A DNA stretch of 64,000 bases from NCBI GenBank assembly GCA_025529335.1, contig JAMYHX010000178.1, forward strand, positions 1-64,000. Direction: 5' to 3'. The notes under the pieces were generated by a model. It did not search any database and had not been told where the DNA came from. It worked only from the letters and a program-made list of their open reading frames with translations. Positions 12,027 through 22,190 of the stretch are shown here, piece after piece. The translations under genes were made by a program, and so were the position numbers. Source of the DNA: Rhizopus sp. PT2906. Lineage: Eukaryota; Mucoromycota; Mucoromycetes; Mucorales; Rhizopodaceae. Each line of letters starts with the position of its first letter. Position 1 is the first letter of the stretch.

Positions 12027-12730
12027 TGTCGTTACAAAAATAATAATATAAAAAAGAGAAAAAGAGAAAAGGGGTGAGAAATTATAAAGTTGAAAGATAG
12101 CCAAAAGGGCCAAAAAGTTAGGATGACCTAAACTGTCTGAGCGAGTCACATAGCTTTCTCTTTCTCTTTCTTTCTTTCTCTTTCTTTCCTTCTCTTTCTT
12201 TCTTTCTCAAACACTTCACTATCTCTCTTTCTCAAGCACTTTACTATATCTCTTTCTCACGCGTACAGCTTTATTTTTTCTTTTATTCTTTTCTTTCTTG
12301 TGTCTTGTTCCCCCCTTTTTGAGGTCGCGTTAAATGTAACTGATCGCGTATACGCGTATATAGTGTTTATTTATGCTTTATTATGTATTGTAACAGATCT
12401 ACTCCATATTTGTCAATGACATATAAACATTATTATTATTATTAGAAAAAGAACATTTCTTATATACAAAAACTATTTGCAGATCCGTCATTTTTATCTT
12501 GTTTATCACTTCTAAACTTGTCCTCTAATAAAAAGTGAGTGGGTTATTTTAAAAAAGAGTCATGATTGGTGCTCATGAGGAAACACAAAAGAGGGGGGAA
12601 TAAAGAAATTCCACTATAAAGCTTATCGTCACGAGAGATCATAAATAAAAAGGCCCCTTTTCTATTTATTTTGTGCAAATGATCAAAAGAGTAACACAAC
12701 AAGAATACATGTGAAGCCATCAGATGAAGT
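12027..12730. other. Intergenic: promoter of the small Cys protein, 3' flank of AAGAB
   Basis: Holds the CT-rich tract described separately and an ATT trinucleotide run (about 12430-12445). No gene is supported here. Confidence 0.4.
12203..12252. repeat. Two tandem 25-bp repeats in a CT-rich tract
   Basis: Units at 12203-12227 and 12228-12252 share the form TTTCTCAARCACTTYACTAT plus ATCTC/CTCTC and differ at about three positions; a third partial unit starts at 12253. They end a polypyrimidine stretch that begins at about 12152 and lie about 180 bp upstream of the small Cys-protein start. Confidence 0.6.
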
Positions 12731-13788
12731 TTATAGTCCAAGTTGAGCAGCAAATGAAAGAGCTACCTGAGCTGCCATCTTGCGTCTTTCTTGGTCTGAA
12801 AGGGTTTTACCATGTTCTCTCATCGATTGTAGCATTTGAAATGTTTTATCCAAGCCATCTTCTTCATCTATTGAACCAAATAGTTTACTTTGCATTTCCA
12901 TAATTTCAGACTGAGATGGTAAATCTATAGTAATATCACCATTAAACACTTTATAAATGCATGCTTATGATGTATCCAAATTTACCCATATCCTCTTCTT
13001 CTTCCTCTTTATATAGCTGTAATTCCTGAATTTCTATGTACATATGTTGTACATGAGTATATGTTATGTATACTATTCTATATATTACCTCGTATCAGAT
13101 CCTGTTCCTCTTCTTGTTCTGTCATCTTCTTTTTCTTCTTTTTCACCATTCCTTCCCAAAGATTGGTTTGGATGATATCCAATGCTAATTCAATGCCTAC
13201 TTTATCAAATTGTACATCTGATTTTACTTCATTCATATCAACATAATCAAATGCATGAGATAAACACCAATCATTCATCTCTGCTGCCTCTTCTTCCTTT
13301 GTTGAACCATAATTTATGCACATTCGAATATTAGGCTCTGCTTGTTCTAAAAATGGTAACCACATCTTTATACTTTCAAAATGCTCTGTCTAATGATAAC
13401 AGTATAAGTCATCATTGACATCCTTTCTCTTGTTCTTACTTCTTTCATAACAAATACAAAGCAATCCACTGCCTTGGTCACTTCTTCCTTTTGACTATAG
13501 ACTTTGGCTGTCTCTTGCTGATCTACTTCATCTATCCAAAGGGTGACATTGGCAGTATAATATTTTGTGTCAATCTTGTAAGGTATTGATATTCCTGTAA
13601 TGTCACCCTTTGTTTCTTCCAATCGTTTATCAATCAAGCTGTCGGGAAAAGGTGAATTCGATTCCTTGAAGAGATCTTTCTAAACTGTGTCAGCAAATCT
13701 ATAATAATTGATCGCACACACCTTTAACAAACTGAAGTGATTGTCCGTTTTGTTTACTTGTAACAAGTATTTTATTCTTTAAAGACAT
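12731..13788 (-). CDS. AAGAB: Alpha/gamma-adaptin-binding protein p34 (AAGAB/Irc6 type)
   Basis: Chaperone that stabilises adaptin subunits during AP-1/AP-2 clathrin-adaptor assembly; its N-terminal half is a Rab-like pseudoGTPase fold. Exon 1 (MSLKNKILVTSKQNGQ) begins the fold. The next exon has IDTKYYTANVTLWIDE, equivalent to the family's NKYYSADINL segment, then AVDCFVFVMKE. The following exon gives MWLPFLEQAEPNIRMCIN, EMNDWCLSHAFDYVDM and ALDIIQTNLWEGM, in family order. The C-terminal helix SMREHGKTLSDQERRKMAAQ matches the conserved p34 tail. About 300 aa in five exons. The intron between KE and TEHFESIKMW is phase 0. Starts 62 bp from the divergent Ngl2-like gene. Confidence 0.85.
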
Positions 13789-13850
13789 TATAAAAGAAGG
13801 TAAAAAAAAAGGAATATACGCGACTTGAATTATTTTTGACATGTTTATAT
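13789..13850. promoter_or_regulatory. 62-bp divergent promoter between AAGAB and Ngl2-like gene
   Basis: Only 62 bp separate the two start codons. The stretch contains an A-tract (about 13802-13810) and little else. Both 5' leaders must overlap or be extremely short, unless the exonuclease uses its second ATG at 13890. Confidence 0.6.
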
Positions 13851-14414
13851 ATGAGGCGTAGCAGGTTCACCAGACTTTTTTCTACCTTAATGTCTGTTAA
13901 TCCACCACCTCGAGGGAAACCGATTGATATCGAAGAGCTAAAACGGCTCAAACAAGCTAAAAAGGACGCCAAGAAGGCGCTCAATCAGTCTAAACCACCA
14001 CCACCTCTTCCACCCAAACCTTTACGTCGTGATTTCAAAAGGGTCAATGACCAAGGCCACCGTCATTCTATCAGGGTCATGTCCTTTAACGTAAGGGAGT
14101 TTCTTTTTTATATTTTATATCTAACTTATCCCTTTCTTATGTCATAGTAGATCTTGGCTCAAACGCTTATCAAGCGTGAACTCTTTCCTGATTCTGGAGA
14201 TGTGTTGAAATGGGTATATACACAAATGTCGCGCAGCAAAAGAAGCTAATGACTATATAGAAAACGAGAAAACAAATGATTCTTGAAGAAATTAAGCTTT
14301 ATGACGCAGATATTATGAGTCTGCAGGAAGTGGATAATGTAGATACGTTTTATAAAGAAGCGTTATCTAAACTAGGCTATGAATTAACATTCTACCATTA
14401 TCCTAGCAAGCACC

Positions 14415-14445
<31 letters not shown>

Positions 14446-15301
14446 CAAGTCATTAACTTGTTAATTCTAGGCTGTGCTATTGCTTTTAAAAAAGAAAAGT
14501 TCAGCCAAGTAAAATATGCGACGATAGATTACAATACTGATCCTCTCTGTCCTCCGTCCATTTTGACAGGAAATGTGGCTCAAATGCTAGCATTAACATC
14601 TAAAGAACATCCAAACACTGGTTTCGTTATCGGAAACACGCATCTCTATTGGAGGCCGTCGTGCAACTATGAACGATTAAGACAAACTGTTATCTTTGTG
14701 AACAAACTATTTGAATTCAAATCTGGACTAGATGATGGTATGCGGTGGATATCGATGCTTTTAGGAGGTATGAAGAGAAAGAAAGAGAGAGAGATGATGT
14801 ATCTTATCACTGTATTCTTATCACCGAGTAGATTTTAATTCAACACCTGATGATCCAGTCTATGGTATTCTCACTGATCATGCCCTGAGTGATGATCATA
14901 TTCAAGATTTAAACAAGTCTCTAATGGTCACACTGACAAACCAGGGCGAGTCAGACGAAGAAGAAGAAGGGAAATTAGAGAGCAGTGATGGTTTATCTAT
15001 TGACCCTGATGCAGTGATTAGTGTTAATAAATTGGTATCGCTCTATAAAGGCGGCCAATGGAAAAGTGTGTATAGTTCTATCGCTAAAGTTCAACCAGAT
15101 CAAAGTGGATTATTAGGTGAGCCTAAATTTACAAACTACACTGCTGCCTTCAAGGGACCTCTGGATTATATGTTTATACAACACGACATGCATATCAAAA
15201 GCATTCTCTTACTCCCCTCAGAAGACAATCTCAAGCCATCTTTGCCCAATAGAAATTTTGGCAGTGATCATCTTTGTTTGGTGGCCGATTTGGAGTTTTA
15301 A
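13851..15301 (+). CDS. Ngl2/CCR4-like endonuclease-exonuclease-phosphatase RNase
   Basis: Member of the CCR4/Nocturnin/Angel/Ngl branch of the EEP superfamily, Mg-dependent RNA exonucleases; yeast Ngl2 trims 5.8S rRNA. Catalytic motifs are all present: MSFNILAQTL after splicing, MSLQEVD, GNTHLYW, LLGGDFNSTP (formed by an intron from about 14768), and the final SDHLCLVADLEF. An acidic SDEEEEG insert sits between the last two motifs. The N-terminus MRRSRFTRLFSTLMSV is basic and could be a mitochondrial presequence; a second in-frame ATG at 13890 would remove it. Codon ATG at 13841 is in another frame and stops quickly. Five or six exons, about 400 aa. Confidence 0.88.
14417..14446 (+). repeat. 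TAA microsatellite fused to an intron donor
   Basis: A (TAA)n run of about nine units immediately follows the G of the GT donor of an intron of the Ngl2-like gene, so the donor reads GTAATAATAATAAT. The intron ends TTCTAG before GCTGTGCT. Confidence 0.75.
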
Positions 15302-15355
15302 TTTTTTCAATAAACCTTTTCCCCCCTTTTTCTTTTTCTTGTTCAACATTTTACA

Positions 15356-17453
15356 ATGCAAGTTCAAATACTTGTTCCACGACAGGACAAAAGGCTGACA
15401 CCTAATGTCGAAGAAGATGAAACAGTATCAAGCCTTCGAAAGCGAATAGCTAATTTGATCGAGTTGAATAAGAAAGACTTTTTACTCATTTCACTTGGAA
15501 AGATTGTAATACATTTTATAAACTCGTATACTCGACTATTATTTATCCCTGTTTAATAGTTAAATGATACCTGTACAGACAGTCAGCCTGCTCTAATCAC
15601 ATCAACCTATCGTATACGTGATAAAACTGCCGTGATTGTCCATATCAACAAGACATTTGAACGCGTCTCACCATCGGTCAAAAGGTCTCTTCCAAAACAA
15701 GAAGAAAAAGAAAATAAACCGCGTAAGGAGGATGTCATACTTGACCTGAATATTGTCACTACACCATATGAGAACTTTTATTGTACACATTGCCATAACA
15801 AAGGCAAAAAGTGCCCCGAATGTGGCTGTCGTCAATGTTTACGAAAAACTGGGGATCCACTCGTAAACTTGGACTTTTATATATTGAATGATTCATTAAC
15901 CTATCATATAGATTTGTGACCAATGTGATAGTTATTGGCATGCACAGTGTGCAGGCTTATCAAAGATACCAACTGCTGAATATTGGTAAGGAATATAATG
16001 GACGAGATTAACTGAGAGCCTCATTGTTTTCCTTTTCACTGTAGGTATTGTCCAGATTGCATCAATACAGATGTGGATTTAATCATTGATAAAGAGAAGA
16101 AGGTGGCCAATGTTATGTCTTCATTGGATAACTTGATACGCATCAAAGAAAACGAATGTAACATTGGTATGTAACTCTTGATTTCGTTTTTCTTTTTTCT
16201 TTAATGCCCTTTTTTCTTTCTTTCTGACCAGCGCCTCATAATCATGTCGGCAAAATCCCTGGTGTTTATTGTGGACAGACTTGGAACAGCTTGAAACTTC
16301 TTACCAATTGGGGTGTTCACAGGTAATAAAAAAAAAGTGATAAACGATACAGATATTGATGATTGCCATCAGATGTATGTCATTTTCCACTCGTATCGTC
16401 GGTAGTTATATAACAGGAGCCACATCAATCATGCTCTACCGTAGCTCGAGTGGATTGGAGACATTTGAGGATAAAGGCTATGAATTTATTATCGCTGGAC
16501 GTAATATCACTGCCAAAAATGAGCGGGATATGCTCAAAAAGATGCTCATACGTCAGGACAGGGCTTTGGCACTTACCTGTGACGCGCCACTGAATGAAGA
16601 GGCAGGCGGTACGGCATATAATTGGAGAAACAGTCGACCCATACGTGTTGTTCGTGCAAGAAATGCAGCACGTCCACCTAATGAATTTGAGCCCGAGCAA
16701 GGTTTTCGTTATGATGGTATTTACAAAGTAGTTAAATACTGGCCTACAATTTGTAAGAAAAAAAAAGATGGTAAAATAACATATTAAAAAGTTGCTTGAT
16801 AGTGCCTAATCCTGATCGTGTCGTATGGAAATTTATGCTACGAAGAGACGATGACGAACTAGCTCCTTGGCTATCAAAGGCTGAAGAAGAATATAAGAAG
16901 AAAGGATTGAGAATGATACATGAAGATGAAAAAGAAAATAAGAAACTCGTCAAATACAAGATACCCGCGCGCATCCAGAAAATGATGACAGAGGATACAA
17001 AGAACCAGAGGCTTTGGGAAGGCGTGAAGAAACTCGAATTCTACTCCGAATACGAGTTTTTGAATCACTTGTTTGAAAACGTGGTGACTTGCTGCAGTGG
17101 TGCATGTCCCAAGCCTATAAAGGTAACCTATTGTTTTATTTCTTTCTGATGCTAATGTATAATAGAATCCTGCTGTGACTCCATGTGGTCATGTCTGTTG
17201 CATAAGCTGCTTAAAACACACAAAAACAGAAGCTTGCTTTGTTTGCCGCGCACCTATTCTCAGAAAGGACATAAAGATTGACGAAGATCTGGTCAAAATA
17301 CTGATGGCACTTAATCCCATATATCAAGCTCAGACGGATAAAATACCCTGCCCTGCATTAGGATATGGAAAAGCCAAAAGAAAGCGTACTACTACTACAA
17401 TGAAAATTAAGAAACCGAGAAAGAGATTGAGAATTGTTATTGAAAGTTCTTAA
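15356..17453 (+). CDS. UHRF1: UHRF1-like UBL-PHD-SRA-RING protein
   Basis: Homologue of the epigenetic E3 ligase UHRF1/VIM, which reads hemimethylated DNA and ubiquitinates histone H3. Domain order after splicing: ubiquitin-like (MQVQILVPRQDKR ... STYRIRDKTAVIVHI), PHD finger (CTHCHNKGKKCPECGC, ICDQCDSYWHAQCAGLSK, YWYCPDC), SRA/YDG (IPGVYCGQTW, NWGVHR, GATSIMLYRSSSG, RALALTCDAP, RPIRVVRARN, RYDGIYKVVKYWP, LRRDDDELAPW) and RING (CSGACPKPIK, TPCGHVCCISCLKH, CFVCRAPI). The tail is basic (KKPRKRLRIVI). About 560 aa, eight or so exons. No tandem tudor domain fits between UBL and PHD (about 60 residues only). The SRA NKR finger reads KNER rather than GNKR. Confidence 0.92.
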
Positions 17454-17545
17454 ATTATTTCCTTATCCTGCCGTAATGATTGTATATAAAGTAATGGATG
17501 ATATTATGCATATAAATAAGAGAGGTTTCGTATTTTATTTCTTCA

Positions 17546-19149
17546 TTATATATGTCGATCTTTTTCTTTATCTGCTTTGTCATTGGACCTAAAGAAAGAT
17601 AGCCATTGCCAAAGACAGCTGAACCGTGACAGCTGTTGAAGATAGGTAGTCTTTTGCTCTTTTTCAGCAAGCATGGCAATGAGAGCACCGCCGATACTGC
17701 CACCGTCAGTCGCGATTTCTAGCTGGATACGCTGGCTTATCTTGGGACCAAACCAGGTGGTAAGAGACTGCTGAATGCGGCTAGACATTGCAGGATACTT
17801 TTCAAAGGTGGATCCGTTGATACCAATAACAATTGGTTTGGTTGACCTCAGTAGGTTGTCTTGTTGCTCAATTAAGGAGACCATAGCTGCGGCAGCTAAT
17901 TGAGCAGCTCTATTGGACACAGACAAACAGATTTGTGTGAAAATGCTGAGGTCATGTAATGTAGGAACGTAATTATCGTCTGAACTGAAAGAAAAGTGAG
18001 AACTGAAGCGAGCAAGTCGCTCTTGCGGGGCAAGTTCCAAACAACTAATAACGATAAGATACAGTATGACAAAAAGGAGATGGCATTACCTTTCGATATC
18101 GCTGGGAATAGCCGTATCAAATTCCAAGGGAACGTCAAACTCCTTGGGTCGATGGCTTTGAAAGAGATGACCTTGTTGGATTAGATCCAGGGCGGCCAGT
18201 CGAACAAGCTCGCCAATGTAGGCACCGGACATCATCTTTTCGTAAAGTTGAAACTTGGGCTGACTATGGTTTTTGTCAAGTTCGCGATCATACTTGTTGA
18301 GAGGAAGGTAAGACTCGCTACCAAAGATATCAATTTCAGTATTGATCAGCATTTTACCCTTCTGTTGGTAGCCATGAAGTTTGGTTATTCGTCTCACTTC
18401 TTCTGGATAGGCAGCATTAACACCTGTGCCATAGATGAACCCAATACGTGTCTTTGGGTTCGTGTAGGCGTGAGCCACAAGTGTTCCGACAGTATCGTTG
18501 ACCAGAGCAGTGACCCTGACAGGAACACCCTATCATGACTGTGAGTTACAAAACTGAATTGTATGTCCGCCTTACTCTTCGTTGAAACGCCGCATGAAGC
18601 AAGTCGGACAGATCATGTCCTTCGAGACCCTTGATGGTGAAACCCTTTCCCATGCGCAGAATTTTTCCTTTAGAGATGCTCGTTTGACTGTGAAATGATG
18701 AGTCGACTTTTTCGTGCCCCATCTCATCTATGTCTACCTTACTCTATAGGGAAACTCCAACAGACGCCCATCGACAAAGGCTTGGATGAACCTAGTGTGT
18801 GAACAAGTTGAGCAACAGCAAGAGCGATCCAATCAAAGAATTCAGTAGCTTCACTTGTTCGTATGGGATCATTTGGAGCAATCGTTTGACGGATCTGGGT
18901 GACTTTAACCTTGGACTGGCCTAGTAATTCGACGGCACACACACGAAGGGTGCTTCCCCCTAGGTCCAATGAAAGGAACGTACCTGTTTCCTGACCTGTG
19001 GGCAAACGTGTGACATAAGAGGGGATCATTGTGGCTAGACCGGAAGCTGAAGCTGTATTTAGTCCATGATTGTATTCGGATATAAATCCTTGGACGATGG
19101 CTTTGAATGTTTCTTGACTTAGTTCAAACTCTTTATGAACTGATTCCAT
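17546..19149 (-). CDS. Hexokinase
   Basis: Cytosolic hexose kinase of the first step of glycolysis. Four exons. Motifs: FLSLDLGGSTLRVC (phosphate-1 loop; most hexokinases have GGTNxRV, so S-T-L here is a variant), QTSISKGKILRMGKGF (sugar-binding Lys region), LVNDTVGTLVAHAY with the catalytic Asp, GFIYGTGVNAAYPE, IGINGSTFEKYP and the adenosine loop ATDGGSIGGALIAM. Predicted length of about 460 aa agrees with fungal hexokinases. The C-terminus after the last helix, LSFFRSNDKADKEKD, is unusual. Start is the ATG in MESVHKEFELSQETF, preceded by a purine-rich leader. The inverted-repeat element ends its left arm about 417 bp upstream of this start. Confidence 0.92.
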
Positions 19150-19565
19150 TTTTTGATATTAAGAAAGTAGAAAAGAAAAAGGAAGAAGGAAGAGAGAGAA
19201 AAGGGAAAAAAAGAGAAAAAATCATATGCACTGTATTAGGTTATACTGAGAAATAATGCTTTTTGTCGTACGAATAATTATGTAAGCTATTGATTTTCCT
19301 TGAAATAATACCTTTTCAATTAATCAGGGAAAATAGGGGTGTGGGGATAAATATAAAAGGCATCTTGTTGTTTTTCCTGATTCCGCTCCAAGGAACCTCG
19401 CGGCCATCTTGCTTATTTGTCACGTTCTCCTTTCGTTACCAGGCCGTGACTTGATATTATGATCACAGGGTGATTAAAGTTTTATTACTCATTTCTTCTA
19501 GAGTTGTTTTCTTGCAAATATAAAGAAAATATTCTCAATAGGGTAGCTACCAAAATTAGCCGCAT
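19150..19565. promoter_or_regulatory. Hexokinase promoter region
   Basis: 416 bp between the hexokinase start and the left terminal repeat. It contains a purine-rich leader (about 19165-19220 on the plus strand) and no coding signal. Confidence 0.4.
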
Positions 19566-19758
19566 GTTACATCACTTTCTTTTTACGTATGTACTTTTCC
19601 CTTTCTCTTCAATTGATCACGCACTGTCATGAGATACAGGATTTGATCCTGATACTTAATAAAGAACCGAGATAAAAAGATGTATGCTGTTATTAATAGA
19701 GATGTATCACCCTCGGTAAGCTGTTAAAGTTGGACAACATATACAACCGGTTTTTGAT
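19566..19758 (+). repeat. Left terminal inverted repeat, 193 bp
   Basis: Exact reverse complement of 20707-20899. Confidence 0.9.
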
Positions 19759-20706
19759 CCTCCGTATGATAACAATAAATGTGAAACATTTAAATATTTT
19801 GTCCAACATGCTTTCGGGATGCTTATGATAAACTAGAAGAGCGTCTATATCCATAAACTCATGAGAGGTGCTTGGGTTAGACGGTATTGTTTAATGCTGC
19901 TTGAGTATTGTCAGCATTTGGTGTTGCCATTTGTTTGATAATATTTGAGCTGCGGATAGTACAAGTGGTGCTATTCTTGTGTTTATTACGAGAGCAAATT
20001 TGGTAATGCTTGGCGTTATAGGGAGCACTTGTGTGGTACAGTTTCTACAAATGTTGTTTTCAGGGTTCCATTTGATGCCACAGATTCATTGTTTTTAATG
20101 TGCATGTGTGCCAAGGAACAAGAAGACCGCGAGGGACTGACAAGAAATGCTTTGCCTTTTCACAGTTTTCGGAAGAATGGACATATCAAGAGTCGTAATA
20201 GCTACAGTAGACGTTGTTACTTGCATTCTTGTTGACAGAAGTTTTTGATTTCAACGGTAGATTTGATCTTGATGACTTTACTCAGCGTCATTGCTTGATG
20301 GGGGCTTTGACTGTCCCATTCTTTTCTTTACGTATTGGTATTGCTAGTGCATGAACACTGGTATTAGACTTGACTAATTCTCTCCCAATGATGATCGGGT
20401 CTACTTCCAAGATGCCTTCAAAACAATTAAGGAAATTGTCAAAAGAATCATAACTTTCAACATTGGGCTTCCATATGTGATCGTAGAATTTCCGTACTGG
20501 TAAGTGGTAGGAATAACTGCTTTACCTGCATAGAGCTACATGCCCGTTAATAAATCTGAGAATTCAATCAGTAGCTATTGGCTTGATACCAGGCCCTGTC
20601 GAAATTTCCATTCACTTCAAGAGATGATCTTTGTCCTTTGGGGCAGTTGTACGACTGGACCTGGCACCCTTTGCAGTTTCCCTGGTTCGACCTTATTGAT
20701 CTGAGT

Positions 20707-20899
20707 ATCAAAAACCGGTTGTATATGTTGTCCAACTTTAACAGCTTACCGAGGGTGATACATCTCTATTAATAACAGCATACATCTTTTTATCTCGGTT
20801 CTTTATTAAGTATCAGGATCAAATCCTGTATCTCATGACAGTGCGTGATCAATTGAAGAGAAAGGGAAAAGTACATACGTAAAAAGAAAGTGATGTAAC
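20707..20899 (-). repeat. Right terminal inverted repeat, 193 bp
   Basis: Exact reverse complement of 19566-19758; matching stops just inside at TTTTTGAT. Confidence 0.9.
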
Positions 20900-21076
20900 T
20901 GTATAAACACTCGAGACCCTTAAAGTAATGTGTTATGTCAGCAAATTTGAAGGGGACACAAATAGAATAGAATGTTATGTAATCTTGTTTTTATTTATTT
21001 ATGAATTATAGACAATGTACACTTTATGAGAAGGATATATTAATATATGTGCATATCATAGAAAGAAAGAAAGAGC

Positions 21077-22190
21077 TTATTCGTCATAAGGACCATTTAA
21101 GGGTGTTTGAGATCTTGAACTATAATTGAACTTTTTGAGTTGTTTAACTCCACCTTGAAGGGACAAGTTTTCAGGGCCAATGAGCGATTGATGCACGTGT
21201 TCAATAGATTTGAAGTACTTGACAGTCTATTGAGAGATATTAAAAAACAGTCCCAGTATAACCCTTCTTATCTTACCTTGACATGCAACTCAAGTGTGGC
21301 ATCTTCATCACATACGATCAAACCCTTTGGATGCATTTGGATAGCAGAAACAGTCCACATGTGATTGACACCACCCTCAATACAGTTTGCCAATGCAATA
21401 GCCTATATACATACACATATATAATGGGTAAATATGTTGTTAAAAGCAGTAAAATTGTTGTTTACCTTGTGTGCACCAGTGATGATGATGAGAACTTCAC
21501 GAGCATCCATAACAGTACTAAAATAGAGAATGAGACTATTATCGTATTTGATCAGCATAAAATACTTACGCAACACCAACAGTCAAGGCAAGTTTAGGTA
21601 CTTTAGATACATCACCATCAAAGAAACGAGCGTTGGCGATAATGGTTTCATAAGCCAATGTCTTGACACGAGTACGGGAAGTGAGAGATGAGCCGGGTTC
21701 GTTAAAGGCAATGTGACCATCAGGGCCGATACCACCCAAGAAGAGCTCGATACCACCCACTTTGGTGATTTCTGCTTCAAACTTTTTACACTCTTCATCT
21801 AAATCAGGAGCATTACCGTCCAGGATGTGAACATTTTCAGGATTAATGTCAACATGCATAAAAAGATGTTTCCACATAAAGGAGTGGTACGACTCTGGAT
21901 GATCACGAGGTAATCCGACGTATTCGTCCATGTTGAAGGTAACGACATGTTTGAAACTGATTTCACCTGCCTTATACATTTCAACCAACTTTTTGTATAC
22001 ACCCACAGGTGAAGAACCAGTAGGTAAACCGAGTACGAAAGGACGTGAAGCAGAGGGGTTAAATTGATTAATGCGTTCCTTCACGTAGTTGGCTTGGGGA
22101 TGTGTAAGTTATCTATTATTGTCTTAAGGTAGTTAACTTACCAACATAGCTTGTTACTTCTTCATAATCTTCACGAATAATCAATCTCAT
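21077..22190 (-). CDS. NAG1: Glucosamine-6-phosphate deaminase
   Basis: Converts glucosamine-6-phosphate to fructose-6-phosphate and ammonia, linking chitin/GlcNAc breakdown to glycolysis. Motifs: MRLIIREDYEEVTSYV, LGLPTGSSPVGVYKKL (phosphate loop), FNMDEYVGLPRDHPESY with the catalytic Asp, and ELFLGGIGPDGHIAFNEPGS with the catalytic His. Later exons give AREVLIIITGAHK and EGGVNHMWTVSAIQMHPKG. Four exons, about 280 aa, family length. The C-terminus ends SRSQTPLNGPYDE. The start is the first ATG and matches the family N-terminus. The gene lies beside the inverted-repeat element; with hexokinase, two sugar-phosphate genes flank it, probably by chance. Confidence 0.95.

Larger units (their letters stand above)
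19566..20899. mobile_element. Non-autonomous element with 193-bp perfect terminal inverted repeats
   Basis: The left arm (19566-19758) starts GTTACATCACTTTC and the right arm (20707-20899) ends GAAAGTGATGTAAC. Comparing base by base, the two arms are exact reverse complements over 193 bp. Both outer ends carry TA (gtTAcatcac / gtgatgTAac), compatible with a TA target duplication, but no longer direct repeat flanks the arms. The 948-bp interior has no long open frame. On the minus strand a segment near 20350-20480 reads coding-like (for example ILEVDPIIIGRELVKSN) and then breaks. No transposase motif was recognised. Identity of the arms suggests recent movement or gene conversion. The class (Tc1/mariner-like with TA, or a long-TIR MULE/MITE) is unresolved. 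Confidence 0.8.

Noticed and set aside
20029..20235. 68-codon frame inside the inverted-repeat element
   Set aside because: No transposase motif, no continuity to either side, and composition not convincing as a gene.
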